Shown here: positions 44,943 to 56,834 of the stretch, one piece after another
Layout: every line of letters starts with the position of its first letter
How positions within the stretch are numbered: the stretch's first letter is position 1
DNA from: Orrella dioscoreae
GTDB taxonomy: Bacteria > Pseudomonadota > Gammaproteobacteria > Burkholderiales > Burkholderiaceae_B
Direction of reading: 5' to 3'
DNA: 64,000 bases
Assembly: GCF_900089455.2 (NCBI RefSeq)
Contig: NZ_LT907988.1
Location: forward strand, 4,402,001-4,466,000
The notes under the pieces: generated by a model
What the model was told of the DNA's origin: nothing
The model's input: only the letters and a program-made list of their open reading frames with translations
Database searches by the model: none
Position numbers and translations under genes: made by a program

Positions 44943-46292
44943 TCATGAAGGCCGCTGCCAGGCGGCCAGATAGTCGCGCCCCCGTTCCAGGAACGCTTCA
45001 TACTCGGGCGCCGGCACGAACGCGCCGCCGGTGCACCAGATGATGTGGTTGGCTTGCGGCATCGCCGCCAGCAGGCCGTGCTCGCGCAGATAGGCCTGCC
45101 CTTCGGCCGTGCCCACCAGGGCGCGCGGGCCGCTGAAGCCCGCCGCCGCGGAAGGCTCGACCTTCAGCCCGTCGCTGGCCTGCACACGCGCCAGGTCCGC
45201 GAACAACACGGCGTCCTGCACCGTGACGACGCCGGAAATCAGGTGCCGCGTCTGCGCATAGGCCAGCTCGGACGCCACCGGCACGGCCAGCCCGTCGGCT
45301 TCGGTACGGTTGTCCATGCCGGCGTCATAGATCGAGATACCTTCACGCTCGGGGTTCTGCAGGCGTGTCATGAAGCAGGCCGATGCCGCGGGCTCGACGA
45401 ACACGCAGTGCGCCGCCTCGCCGAACACCAGCTTCACCCCGGCGGTGATGCCGGCGGGCGCGCCGCCCACGCCGCAAGGCAGGTAGACGAAGAGCGGATG
45501 CGCGGCATCCACCGTGACGCCGGCTTCGGCCAGCTGGTCGCGCAGGCGCAGCCCTGCCACGCTGTAGCCCAGGAACAGATCCATGGAGTGTTCGTCGTCG
45601 ACGAAATAGCCCTGGGGGTCGGCCTGCGAACGCGCCCGGCCGGCGGCCACCGCGCGGGCATAGTCGCCCTCGTGTTCGACCACGGTCACGCCGTGCGCGC
45701 GCAGCTTGTCCTTCTTCCATTGGCGCGCTTCGGCGGACATGTGCACCGTGACGCGAAAACCCATGGCTGAGGCCATGATGCCGATGCTCAGGCCCAGGTT
45801 GCCCGTGGAGCCGACCGAAATTTCATGACGGCCAAAGCATGCTCGCGCCGCGGCACCCGCCAGCACGCCGTAGTCGGCTGCGCCGGCCAGCAGTCCGTGC
45901 CGCTCGGCAAGGGTTTCGGCGAAGGCCAGCACTTCATAGATGCCGCCACGCGCCTTGATGGAGCCCGCCACCGGCAGGTCGTTGTCGGTCTTGACCCAGT
46001 AGCGGCCGTGCGAGGCTGATTCGGCCAATGCCGGATATGCACCCTTCAGGGGCACCAGGCCAGACTCGATCAGGCCGCCACTGGCCTGCAGCTCGGGGAA
46101 TAGTTTCGTCAGCAGCGGCGCGAAACGCACCAACCTGGACGCCGCCGCACCAACATCTTCCATACTAATGATGGATGACTCAGCGCCGACGGCTTGCGTT
46201 TCCAGCGCCGGATTGCACCAGAGTTGGGCGCAGGGTTCCCTATTATAGGGCAAACCCTTAATTTCACTGTTATTTTTGCAATCTTGCGCCAT
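44943..46292 (-). CDS. dsdA: D-serine ammonia-lyase
   Basis: 449 residues, the DsdA length. It converts D-serine to pyruvate and ammonia with PLP. The PLP lysine is Lys-113 in PVAGSIKARGGIYEVL, the phosphate loop is SVGSTGNLGLSIGIMA, and FVYLPCGVGGAPAG plus VTVHMSAEARQWKKDKLRAHGVTVVEHE closely match E. coli DsdA. The start is ATG at 46292; the open frame upstream is not family-like. The first 30 or so codons are less GC-rich than the rest. Divergent from a DsdC-like regulator and first in the run dsdA, binding protein, permeases, ATPase, M81 peptidase. Confidence 0.95.
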   Translation of the reverse strand: MAQDCKNNSEIKGLPYNREPCAQLWCNPALETQAVGAESSIISMEDVGAAASRLVRFAPLLTKLFPELQASGGLIESGLVPLKGAYPALAESASHGRYWVKTDNDLPVAGSIKARGGIYEVLAFAETLAERHGLLAGAADYGVLAGAAARACFGRHEISVGSTGNLGLSIGIMASAMGFRVTVHMSAEARQWKKDKLRAHGVTVVEHEGDYARAVAAGRARSQADPQGYFVDDEHSMDLFLGYSVAGLRLRDQLAEAGVTVDAAHPLFVYLPCGVGGAPAGITAGVKLVFGEAAHCVFVEPAASACFMTRLQNPEREGISIYDAGMDNRTEADGLAVPVASELAYAQTRHLISGVVTVQDAVLFADLARVQASDGLKVEPSAAAGFSGPRALVGTAEGQAYLREHGLLAAMPQANHIIWCTGGAFVPAPEYEAFLERGRDYLAAWQRPS

Positions 46293-46326
46293 GGCAATGA
46301 AAGAAAAGAATGGAAGACCGGACTCC

Positions 46327-46355
46327 ATTCAACGCCAATCACATCCCTGGCACAA
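46327..46355 (-). promoter_or_regulatory. Predicted dsdA promoter
   Basis: On the minus strand TTGTGC (46355-46350) and TTGAAT (46332-46327) are separated by 17 bp, giving a predicted transcription start near 46320, about 28 bases before the dsdA ATG. The -35 match is weak, as expected of an activator-dependent promoter. Confidence 0.45.
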
Positions 46356-46376
46356 TGCATTTATATTGCGCAGATA

Positions 46377-46391
46377 ATTAGTGAAACTAAT
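46377..46391. promoter_or_regulatory. LysR-type operator overlapping the dsdC-like start
   Basis: ATTAGTGAAACTAAT is a perfect 6-3-6 dyad and fits the LysR consensus T-N11-A exactly. Its centre is about 64 bases upstream of the predicted dsdA start, the classic position of a LysR recognition site. It also overlaps the first codons of the regulator gene (GTG 46381 or ATG 46390), which suits autoregulation. Confidence 0.7.
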
Positions 46392-47358
46392 GAAAATCAC
46401 CCTTTCCGCCTCGCTGCTGACCTGGTTGCGCGCCTTCGACGCCGCCGCGCGGCACACCAGCTTCACCCTTGCCGCCGCCGAATTGCACGTCAGCCAGGGC
46501 GCCATCAGCCAGCAGGTGAAATGCCTGGAGGAATGGCTGGGCCTCACGCTCTTCCACCGCGCACAGCGCAAGCTCTCGCTGTCCGAAGACGGTCGCCGGC
46601 TGAAGACCGCCGTGCGCGAATCGCTGGAGATCCTGGAGAACACCCTGGGCCGCATGCGGGTGGACCCGCGCCAGGAAGCCTTCCAGCTCAGCTGTTCGCC
46701 CTCGTTTGCCGCGCGCTGGCTGACGCCGCGGCTGTCCGCGCTGCTGCGCGAATACCCGCAGCTGCCCTTGCGGGTCTATGGCGAATTCCACGAACTGGAT
46801 CGCATCCGCATGGAGCAGGACGGCGTGCAGGCCGCCATCCGCTTCGACCCGGGCGAATACTCCGACCTGCGCGCCGTGGAGTTCCTGGATGAATGGCTGG
46901 TGCCGGTGGCCACCCCCGCTTTCCTGGACGCCCACCCCGGGCTGGCCGACTTGCCGGTACCACCGCCCGAGATGATGCTGCACGACGCTTCGCCCTGGCA
47001 GCACGCGGCGGAATGCGAAGAGTGGAACAACTGGCTGCAGGCGCAGGGCCTGCCCATCCCGACGCAGCACCCGGGCCAGCGCTTCAACATGTCCCAGCTG
47101 GCACTCAGCGCCGCCTTCAGCGGCCAGGGCATTGCCATGGGCAGGCTGTCGCTCGTGCTGGAAGACCTGATGGCGGGCAGGCTCGTCCCCTTGCGCCGGC
47201 AAGCCGTGAAGTCGCGCGCGGCCTATCACTACGTGGCCGGGCGCGCGAACGACGAACGTGTGGCGCTGGTCGAGGGATGGCTGCTGCGGGAAGGCCGGCG
47301 GTTCCGGCGCGAACGCGATGTCTGGTGCCAGCGCAACGGGCTGGGCTTCGCGCGCTGA
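46381..47358 (+). CDS. dsdC: DsdC-like LysR-family activator
   Basis: 325 residues counted from GTG 46381; ATG 46390 (KITLSASLL) is an equally good start and neither has a clear ribosome-binding sequence. The HTH reads LRAFDAAARHTSFTLAAAEL, then AISQQVKCLEEWLG. The effector domain follows E. coli DsdC closely at several points: LSCSPSFAARWLTPRLSALL, LHDASPWQHAAECEEWNNW and FSGQGIAMGRLSLVLEDLMAG. Divergent from dsdA with an 88-base A/T-rich gap, so D-serine is the likely inducer of the whole operon. Confidence 0.85.
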   Translation: MKLMKITLSASLLTWLRAFDAAARHTSFTLAAAELHVSQGAISQQVKCLEEWLGLTLFHRAQRKLSLSEDGRRLKTAVRESLEILENTLGRMRVDPRQEAFQLSCSPSFAARWLTPRLSALLREYPQLPLRVYGEFHELDRIRMEQDGVQAAIRFDPGEYSDLRAVEFLDEWLVPVATPAFLDAHPGLADLPVPPPEMMLHDASPWQHAAECEEWNNWLQAQGLPIPTQHPGQRFNMSQLALSAAFSGQGIAMGRLSLVLEDLMAGRLVPLRRQAVKSRAAYHYVAGRANDERVALVEGWLLREGRRFRRERDVWCQRNGLGFAR

Positions 47359-47393
47359 GCGGGGCCCGGCGCGCCCGGACGGCGCTCAGGCGT

Positions 47394-48530
47394 TCAGGTC
47401 TTGCCCGCGCGGTGCCGGCTGACGCTCATCAGCATCCCGCAGGCAATGCCGATGGTCAGCAGCGCCGTGCCGCCATAGCTCATGAACGGCAAGGGCACGC
47501 CCACCACGGGCAGGATGCCCGCGACCATGCCGATGTTCACGAACACATAGACGAACACCACCATCGTCAACGCGCCGCCCAGGAGACGCCCGAACTGCGT
47601 GGCCGAGCGCGACGAGATGAAGAGGCCGCGCGCCAGCAGCAGCCCGTACAGCACCAGCATCATGATGCCGCCGTACAGGCCGAACTCCTCGGCATACACC
47701 GCGAAGACGAAATCGGTGGTGCGCTCGGGGATGAAGTCCAGGTGCGTCTGCGTGCCCTGCATGTAGCCCTTGCCATACATGCCGCCCGAGCCGATGGCGA
47801 TGGTGGACTGGATGGTATGGAAGCCTTTGCCCAAGGGGTCGGCGTTGGGGTCCAGCAAGGTGCAGACGCGATGCTTCTGGTAATCGTGCAGGACGACCCA
47901 GTCGACGCCGGGCTGGCATAAGGGCTCTTCGTAGTAGATCAACGTGCCGACGCTCACCACCCCGACGATCATCACGGGCGCCAGCAGCTTGAACGACAAG
48001 CCCGCGAAATAGATGACGAAGAAGCCCGCCGCGAACACCAGCAAGGCCGTGCCCAGGTCCGGCTGCTTCACGATCAGCAGGAAGGGCAGCGCAAGCATCA
48101 ACACCGCCGCCAGGTAGTCACGGATGCGCACTTCGCCTTCGTGCCGCTGGAAGTACCAGGCCAGCATCATGGGCACCGCGATCTTCATCATCTCGGACGG
48201 CTGGATGCGCGCAAAACCCAGGTTCAGCCAGCGCGTGGCGCCCTTGCTCGTCTCGCCCATGAACTCCACGCCCAGCAGCAGCACCACGCCCACCAGGTAG
48301 AACGGCAAGGCCAGCTTCATCAGCATGGGCGGCGGAATGAGCGCCACCGCCCACATCACGGCGAAGGCAATCGCGAAGTTGCGCGCCTGGTCGGCGAAAC
48401 GCCAATCCGTCCCGCCGACGGCGGAATGCATGACGGTCAGGCCCAGCGCGGTGAACAGCACCAGCATGGCCAGCAAGGGCCAGTCGAAGGCGGTCAGCAC
48501 GCGCACGACGGCGTTCAGAAGACTTTTCAC
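47394..48530 (-). CDS. rodA: Rod-shape SEDS glycosyltransferase RodA (MrdB)
   Basis: 378 residues with about ten membrane helices. RodA polymerises glycan strands of the lateral wall with its partner PBP2. SEDS marks are ATRWLNLGFARIQPSEMMKI, FLLIVKQPDLGTALLVFAAG, GSGGMYGKGYMQGTQTHLDFIPERTTDFVFAVYAEEFG and GVPLPFMSYGGTALLT near the end. The start overlaps the mrdA stop by four bases. Last gene of mreBCD-mrdA-rodA. Confidence 0.96.
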   Translation of the reverse strand: MKSLLNAVVRVLTAFDWPLLAMLVLFTALGLTVMHSAVGGTDWRFADQARNFAIAFAVMWAVALIPPPMLMKLALPFYLVGVVLLLGVEFMGETSKGATRWLNLGFARIQPSEMMKIAVPMMLAWYFQRHEGEVRIRDYLAAVLMLALPFLLIVKQPDLGTALLVFAAGFFVIYFAGLSFKLLAPVMIVGVVSVGTLIYYEEPLCQPGVDWVVLHDYQKHRVCTLLDPNADPLGKGFHTIQSTIAIGSGGMYGKGYMQGTQTHLDFIPERTTDFVFAVYAEEFGLYGGIMMLVLYGLLLARGLFISSRSATQFGRLLGGALTMVVFVYVFVNIGMVAGILPVVGVPLPFMSYGGTALLTIGIACGMLMSVSRHRAGKT

Positions 48531-50635
48531 GGCGCGATATTTCCTGCCGCGCTGCCTGCTGCCTTCACGACCGGCGGCACGCGCGGCTTGGTGGCGGGCG
48601 CGGGCGGCGCACGATCGGTATCGGTGGTGGGCGGCGGCGTATTGCCCATGGCGGGCGCCGGCGCGATCTCGGGCGGCGCGTCGGCGTCCTCCTCGATCAC
48701 CGCGTGGTCGGAGGCATCCTCGTCGGGTCCTGGCTCGCCCTGCATGTCGCCCGGCGGCGCCGCGCCCGGCACGTCATTGGCGCCGCCCTTGCCGTCGCGC
48801 GCCAGCCAGTAGTCGAACACCTTGCGCGCGAGCGGCGCCGCCACGCTGGCGCCCCAGCCGCCATTCTCGACGATGAGCGCGATGGCGATGGTGGGCTTGT
48901 CGGCAGGCGCGAAGGACATGAAGAGCGCATGGTCGCGCAGCCGTTCGTCGATCTGGCTGGCGCGATACTGCCCGCCCCGCAGGCTGTAGACCTGTGCCGT
49001 GCCGGTCTTGCCGGCGGCTTGATACGGCGCGCCCGCGAAGGCACGGCGCGCCGTGCCTGAGTTCACGACCTCCACCAGCGCCTTCTTGATGATGTCGACG
49101 TTGGCCTGCTTCAGCGGCACCTTGTAGGAAGGCTCGGACACCGTGGGCTCGACCTGTACCGACCCCGAGGCCAGCACGCCCCGCACCAGGTGCGGCTTCA
49201 TGTAGACGCCGTCATTGGCCAGCACGGAGGTGGCCTGCGCCAGCTGCAGCAAGGTGAACGAGTTGTAGCCCTGGCCCACGGCCACGGAAATCGTCTCGCC
49301 CGCGTACCAGCGCTGCTGCTCGCGGCTCTTGTAGGCGGCGCGCTTCCAGTCGGTGGAGGGCAGGATGCCGCGGCGCTCGCCTTCCAGGTCGATGCCCGTC
49401 AGCTGGCCGAAGCCGAAAGGCTTCATGAAATCGTGCAAGGCGTTCACGCCGATCTCGGGGCCCAGCGAATAGAAGTAGGTATCGGACGACACCACCAGCG
49501 CGCGCGTCATGTCCGTCATGCCATACACGGCGGACCCGGCATTGCGGAAGCGCTGCCCCCCGAACTCGTAGAAGCCCGGGTCATAGAAGCGATCCCCCGC
49601 GCGGCGCTTGCCCAGCTCCAGCGCAGCCAGCGCGACGAAGGGCTTGTACGTGGACCCGATGGGATAGGTGCCGTACAGCGGCCGGTTGATCAGCGGATGG
49701 TCCGGCGACTCGTTCAGCAGCTTCCAGTTGTCGACGTCGATGCCGTCGACGAACAGGTTCGGATCGAACGAGGGCTGCGACACGAAGGCCAGCACATCGC
49801 CCGTGGCGGGCTCGATGGCGACCAGCGCCCCGCGGCGATTGCCGAACGCTTCCTCGGCCACCCGCTGCAAGCCCATGTCCAGCGACAGCACCAGCTTGGA
49901 TCCCGGCACGGGGTCGATGCGCCGCAGCGTGCGCATGGGCCTGCCAGTGGCCGTGACCTCGACCTCTTCCAGGCCCGTGCGGCCGTGCAGAACGCTCTCC
50001 CAGGTCTTCTCCAGGCCCTTCTTGCCGATGACCTCGGTGCCGCGGTAATTGCCCAGCCTGTCTTCTTCCTCGAGCATCTCGACGTCGGTTTCGGAGATGC
50101 GGCCGATATATCCCACGACGTGCCCCGCGGAGGCGCCTTGCGGATACTCGCGCACCCAGCGGGCCTTCAGCGACACGCCCGGGTACAGGAAGGAATGGGC
50201 GGCGAAGCCCGAGGCCTCGGCCTCGGTGAGGTTGTTGCGCAGCATGACGCTGGCATAGCGGCTGGACTCGGATACGCGGCGGCGAAAGCGCCGCTCATCC
50301 GCCGGGGTCACCGGCACCAGACCCTGCAAGGACTTGAAGAGCTCGTCCAGGGGCCCCGCCATGGCGGGCACCACCTCAAGCGTATAGGCGCGATAGTTGC
50401 GCGCCAGCACCTCGCCATTGCGGTCGACGATCTCGCCGCGACGCGGCGGAATCGGCACCACGGCGATGCGATTGCGGTCGGCGCGGGCCGCCAGGCCTTC
50501 GTAGCGGTCGACCTGCAGATGCCACAGGCGCGCCACCAGCACGCCGAAGCAGGCCAGCGCGAACACGGCAGCGACCCAGGCGCGCAGCCTGAATCGCTGT
50601 TTCTGCTGCTGGCCGGTCTGCTTGAATTCGAACAT
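48527..50635 (-). CDS. mrdA: Penicillin-binding protein 2 (MrdA)
   Basis: 702 residues. A single N-terminal helix (about 19-42) precedes the dimerisation domain and a transpeptidase domain. The active-site SxxK is in IGSTYKPFVALAALELG (Ser near 327), the second motif is SSDTYFYSLG and the KTG is AAGKTGTAQVYSL (near 545). The last 75 or so residues are a Pro/Ala/Asp-rich tail beyond the family core. Cross-links wall for elongation together with RodA. Eighteen bases follow mreD. Confidence 0.95.
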   Translation of the reverse strand: MFEFKQTGQQQKQRFRLRAWVAAVFALACFGVLVARLWHLQVDRYEGLAARADRNRIAVVPIPPRRGEIVDRNGEVLARNYRAYTLEVVPAMAGPLDELFKSLQGLVPVTPADERRFRRRVSESSRYASVMLRNNLTEAEASGFAAHSFLYPGVSLKARWVREYPQGASAGHVVGYIGRISETDVEMLEEEDRLGNYRGTEVIGKKGLEKTWESVLHGRTGLEEVEVTATGRPMRTLRRIDPVPGSKLVLSLDMGLQRVAEEAFGNRRGALVAIEPATGDVLAFVSQPSFDPNLFVDGIDVDNWKLLNESPDHPLINRPLYGTYPIGSTYKPFVALAALELGKRRAGDRFYDPGFYEFGGQRFRNAGSAVYGMTDMTRALVVSSDTYFYSLGPEIGVNALHDFMKPFGFGQLTGIDLEGERRGILPSTDWKRAAYKSREQQRWYAGETISVAVGQGYNSFTLLQLAQATSVLANDGVYMKPHLVRGVLASGSVQVEPTVSEPSYKVPLKQANVDIIKKALVEVVNSGTARRAFAGAPYQAAGKTGTAQVYSLRGGQYRASQIDERLRDHALFMSFAPADKPTIAIALIVENGGWGASVAAPLARKVFDYWLARDGKGGANDVPGAAPPGDMQGEPGPDEDASDHAVIEEDADAPPEIAPAPAMGNTPPPTTDTDRAPPAPATKPRVPPVVKAAGSAAGNIAP

Positions 50636-50653
50636 GGGGCGGATCTGCGGGCC

Positions 50654-51238
50654 TCAGCCCTTCGATGCTTCGGTGTCTTCGGAGTGCCGCTGCGGCAACT
50701 GCAGCAGCCAACCCACCACGGGCCACAGCGCCGCGGTGACGGCAGGGCCCAGCGTCCAGTGCCAGCCCGGCCAGGCGCCGGTCAGCCAGGCATGCAGCGC
50801 CAGCCCGAAAAGCTGGGCGACGACGAACACCGGCATCATGTGCAGCGCCTGCGCGAACAGGTCGAAGCGCTGCAGGCGCCGGTGCAGGACGATGGTGCCA
50901 TAGGCCACCAAGGTGTAGATCAGCGCGTGCTCGCCCAGCAGGCGCGCATCGTGCACATCCATCAGCAGGCCGAACACGAATGCGGCCATCATGCCGACGC
51001 GGCGCGGCTCATGGGCGCACCAGAATGCCAGCACCAGCAGCAGCAGGTCGGGCGCGGCCGGCCACAGGCGCCACGGCAACAGGGAAATCAGCCAGACGAA
51101 CAGCACCGTGCCCCAGACGAACATGCCGCGTGCGGGGCGCACAAGCGTGTCCGGCTCCACCGACTTGGGCCGGGGAACGGGCGGGCTGCTCGCGCGCGAA
51201 CGCGTGGCGGAGGGGTCAATCGGCTTTCGGACTTGCAC
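50654..51238 (-). CDS. mreD: Rod-shape-determining protein MreD
   Basis: 194 residues with about five helices. The membrane core starts GMFVWGTVLFVWLISLLPW, then PDLLLLVLAFWCAHEPRRVGMMAAFVFGLLMDVHDARLLGEHAL, the conserved MreD region. The start is uncertain: GTG at 51238, overlapping the end of mreC by 23 bases, is the most plausible and gives a cytoplasmic leader of about 35 residues. The open frame beyond it lies inside mreC. Inner-membrane component of the elongasome. Confidence 0.85.
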   Translation of the reverse strand: MQVRKPIDPSATRSRASSPPVPRPKSVEPDTLVRPARGMFVWGTVLFVWLISLLPWRLWPAAPDLLLLVLAFWCAHEPRRVGMMAAFVFGLLMDVHDARLLGEHALIYTLVAYGTIVLHRRLQRFDLFAQALHMMPVFVVAQLFGLALHAWLTGAWPGWHWTLGPAVTAALWPVVGWLLQLPQRHSEDTEASKG

Positions 51239-52142
51239 CGTCTGCGTCGTTGGTGGTGGGCGCGGGATCGGCTTGGACAGCCGGCGCCGCGCTCGGTTCA
51301 GGAATGGCGCTGTTGACCTGCAGCACCAGGAAATGCCGGTAACGCTCGGGGTGCGCCAGTGGCTCGGCAACCGCCCGGGCGAAACCCGATGCGGAATCGC
51401 GCTCGACCAGATCGACACGGGCCACGGGCAGGCCTGCCGGGAAGAGACCGCCCACGCCGCTGGTGACGAGGGTATCGCCCTCGCGGATATCGGCGTCGGC
51501 CGTCAGGTAGCGCACCTCGACCTTGCCCTGCGCCGCGCCGCCAAAGGCGATGAGCCGCAGGCCATTGCGCAGCAGCTGCACCGGGATGGACACCTGGTCA
51601 TCGGTGAGCAGCGCGGCCTCGGCCGTCATCGGGGTGACGCGCACGATCTGGCCCACCACGCCGCCCTCGTCGATCACGGGCATGCCGGGCGCAATGCCCG
51701 AGGAACTGCCCTTGTTGAAGACCAGGCGCTGATTGAAGGCGCTGGCGGGCTCGTACAGCACCTCGACCACCACGGCGGATTGCTGGGTCGTGTCGGACAC
51801 CCCCAGCAGCCGGCGCAACTGCGCGTTTTCGGCGGCCAGCTGCGCCGCGTGCGTGGACACCTGCGCGAGCTCGATGCGCTGGCGCTGCAAGGCTTCGTTC
51901 TCGGTGCGCACCAGCGTGGCGGCGTTGGTCCAGTCGTTGACCTGGCGCACCAGGTCGCGCGGCAGCAGCACCGCGCGCTGGAAGGGATACAGCGCGATGG
52001 AGACAGTCTGGCGCACGGGCTCGAAAACCCGCCACTGCGCGTCAGCCACCAGCATGGCGAGCGACAGCAAGGCCAGGACCAGCAGTTTGACCTCTGCTGG
52101 CGGGCCGCGCCGGAACATCCGGGGCAATGCAGTTTGTCGCAT
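51216..52142 (-). CDS. mreC: Rod-shape-determining protein MreC
   Basis: 308 residues. An N-terminal membrane anchor (about 16-38) is followed by a coiled coil (about 65-115) and the periplasmic beta domain. The domain shows VLYEPASAFNQRLVFNKGSSSGIAPGMPVI and GLRLIAFGGAAQGKVEVRYL. The C-terminal 30 residues are an Ala/Pro/Asp-rich tail. It scaffolds MreB, RodA and PBP2. It follows mreB after 75 bases. Confidence 0.95.
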   Translation of the reverse strand: MRQTALPRMFRRGPPAEVKLLVLALLSLAMLVADAQWRVFEPVRQTVSIALYPFQRAVLLPRDLVRQVNDWTNAATLVRTENEALQRQRIELAQVSTHAAQLAAENAQLRRLLGVSDTTQQSAVVVEVLYEPASAFNQRLVFNKGSSSGIAPGMPVIDEGGVVGQIVRVTPMTAEAALLTDDQVSIPVQLLRNGLRLIAFGGAAQGKVEVRYLTADADIREGDTLVTSGVGGLFPAGLPVARVDLVERDSASGFARAVAEPLAHPERYRHFLVLQVNSAIPEPSAAPAVQADPAPTTNDADGASPKAD

Positions 52143-52217
52143 CGAAAATCAGGGCAGCGGGCCGCCTGGGGCCTACCCGCCAGCCACCGCCAGCGATGAA
52201 CCGGCGGCCAGCCGACC

Positions 52218-53270
<1,053 letters not shown>

Positions 53271-53412
53271 CTATCTAGGAATTGGGGACAAAAGGAGGAC
53301 GAAATGGAACTGCAAACGACAAAACCGCGGGCGACCGGGCGAGACGCTGTCACAGCGTCGTCAAGCAGCGGCGCAACCGCGATTAAACAATGAATGATAA
53401 CTTATAATTTCT

Positions 53413-53442
53413 TTGAAACAGCGCGAAAATACTGGCTATTCT
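53413..53442 (+). promoter_or_regulatory. Predicted gatCAB promoter
   Basis: TTGAAA (53413-53418) and TATTCT (53437-53442) are 18 bp apart, placing the transcript start near 53450, about 70 bases before gatC. An upstream TATAAT at 53403-53408 has no matching -35 to the right but lies in the A/T-rich block that must also hold the mreB promoter. Confidence 0.5.
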
Positions 53443-53520
53443 TGGTTTCCGGGCCTCCCGGACCGCGTATCGTCCAGCGCGCTCCTCCGCCCTCCGCCCC
53501 TCCGTTTTTGACATTTCCCC

Positions 53521-53832
53521 ATGGCGCTGAACGAACAAGACGTCGCACGCATTGCCCGGCTGGCCCGCATCGCCCTCCCCCCCGAAAAGCTGCAGCATGC
53601 CCAGGCAGAGCTCAATGGCCTGCTCGGCCTGATAGAACGGCTGCAATCCGTGGACACCAGCGGCGTCGAGCCCCTGGCGCACCCGCTGTCCGCCTATGAA
53701 GACGTGGTGCTGCGCCTGCGCGACGACGTCGCCACCGAGCCGCCCGGCTCCGAAGACCGCCGCGCCAGCCTCATGGCCAATGCGCCGGCCTGCGCCGACG
53801 GTCTCTTCCTGGTTCCCAAGGTCATCGAATAA
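53521..53832 (+). CDS. gatC: Asp/Glu-tRNA amidotransferase subunit C
   Basis: 103 residues. [23 protein letters not shown] and MGxxxP-type helices followed by [22 protein letters not shown] match GatC, which wraps around the GatA/GatB interface and stabilises the amidotransferase. The ending FLVPKVIE is typical. Its stop overlaps the gatA start by one base. Presence of gatCAB implies that Gln-tRNA and/or Asn-tRNA is made by transamidation. Confidence 0.95.
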   Translation: MALNEQDVARIARLARIALPPEKLQHAQAELNGLLGLIERLQSVDTSGVEPLAHPLSAYEDVVLRLRDDVATEPPGSEDRRASLMANAPACADGLFLVPKVIE

Positions 53833-55337
53833 TGTCTTCCCCCCTGCACACCCAATTCGACGGCGTGGCCGGCGTGCGCGCCGCGCTGGAGCGCCGCGAC
53901 GTCAGCGCCGTTGATCTCGCGCAAAGCGCGCTGGACGCCATCGCGGCCCGCGCCAGCCTCAATGCCTTCCTGCACGTCGACGCCGAACTCACGCTGGCCC
54001 AGGCCCGCGCCGCCGACGCCCGCATTGCCGCCGGCCAGGCCGGCCCGTTGACCGGCGTGCCCATCGCCCACAAGGACGTCTTCGTCACGCGCGGCTGGCG
54101 CACCACCGCCGCCAGCAAGATGCTGGGCCAGTACGTCAGCCCCTTCGACGCCGCCGTGGTCGAGCGCCTGGAAGCCGCGGGCGCCGTGTCGCTGGGCAAG
54201 CTGAACTGCGATGAATTCGCCATGGGCTCGGGCAACGAGAACTCCGCCTTCGGTCCCGTGCTCAACCCCTGGGACAACACCGCCGTACCCGGCGGCTCCT
54301 CGGGCGGCTCGGCCGCCGCCGTGGCCGCCGGCCTGGCCGTCGCCACCACCGGCACCGACACCGGCGGCTCCGTGCGCCAGCCCGCCGCCCTGTGCGGCGT
54401 CAGCGGCATCAAGCCCACCTACGGTTCCGTCTCGCGCTTCGGCATGGTCGCCTTCGGCTCCAGCCTCGACCAGGCCGGTCCGCTGGCCGCCAGCGCGGCC
54501 GACCTGCTGCCCGTCCTGGACGCGATGGCCGGCTTCGACGCGCGCGACGCCACCAGCCACCAGAGCCACGCCACCGTGCAGGCGCAATACGACGCCGCCC
54601 GTGCAGGCATGCAGGAGGGCGCCCAGCCCCTGGCCGGCCTGCGCATCGGCGTGCCGGCCGAATATTTCGGCGAGGGCCTGGCGGCCGACGTCGCCCAGGC
54701 CGTCGAGGCCGCGCTGCAGGAATTCGAGAAGCTGGGCGCGCAGCGCGTGGCCATCTCGCTGCCGCGCACCGATCTCGCCATCCCGGCGTATTACGTCATC
54801 GCCCCCGCCGAAGCCTCCAGCAACCTCAGCCGCTACGACGGCGTGCGCTACGGCCACCGCACGGCCAGCTACGGCAACCTGGAAGACATGACCAGCCGCT
54901 CGCGCGCCGAAGGCTTCGGCCCCGAGGTGCAGCGCCGCATCCTGATCGGCGCCTACGTGCTGTCGCACGGCTATTACGACGCCTACTACCTGCAGGCCCA
55001 GCGCCTGCGCCGCATGATCGCGGACGACTTCCAGCGCGCCCTGGGGCAATGCGACGTCATCATGGGCCCGGTCACCCCCACGGTGGCCAAGGACTTGGGC
55101 GAGAATCGCGACGACCCGACCGCCGACTGGCTGGCCGACATCTACACGCTGGGCGTCAGCCTGGCGGGCCTGCCGGCCATGTCCGTGCCCTGCGGCTTCG
55201 GCCAGGGCGCGCATGCCCGCCGCCCCGTCGGCCTGCAGATCATCGGCAACTACTTCCAGGAAGGCCGCCTGCTGGCAATCGCCGAGCGATTCCAGCACGC
55301 CACCGACTGGCACCAACGCAAACCGGAACAGCAATAA
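53832..55337 (+). CDS. gatA: Asp/Glu-tRNA amidotransferase subunit A
   Basis: 501 residues, amidase-signature family. The catalytic triad is visible: Lys-81 in [10 protein letters not shown], Ser-156 in [15 protein letters not shown] and Ser-180 in [13 protein letters not shown]. It releases ammonia from glutamine, which tunnels to GatB. Start overlaps gatC; the stop abuts gatB directly. Confidence 0.97.
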   Translation: MSSPLHTQFDGVAGVRAALERRDVSAVDLAQSALDAIAARASLNAFLHVDAELTLAQARAADARIAAGQAGPLTGVPIAHKDVFVTRGWRTTAASKMLGQYVSPFDAAVVERLEAAGAVSLGKLNCDEFAMGSGNENSAFGPVLNPWDNTAVPGGSSGGSAAAVAAGLAVATTGTDTGGSVRQPAALCGVSGIKPTYGSVSRFGMVAFGSSLDQAGPLAASAADLLPVLDAMAGFDARDATSHQSHATVQAQYDAARAGMQEGAQPLAGLRIGVPAEYFGEGLAADVAQAVEAALQEFEKLGAQRVAISLPRTDLAIPAYYVIAPAEASSNLSRYDGVRYGHRTASYGNLEDMTSRSRAEGFGPEVQRRILIGAYVLSHGYYDAYYLQAQRLRRMIADDFQRALGQCDVIMGPVTPTVAKDLGENRDDPTADWLADIYTLGVSLAGLPAMSVPCGFGQGAHARRPVGLQIIGNYFQEGRLLAIAERFQHATDWHQRKPEQQ

Positions 55338-56798
<1,461 letters not shown>

Positions 56799-56834
56799 TC
56801 CCCCTCCTGCCACGGGCTCGGGCTGGAGGCTGTC

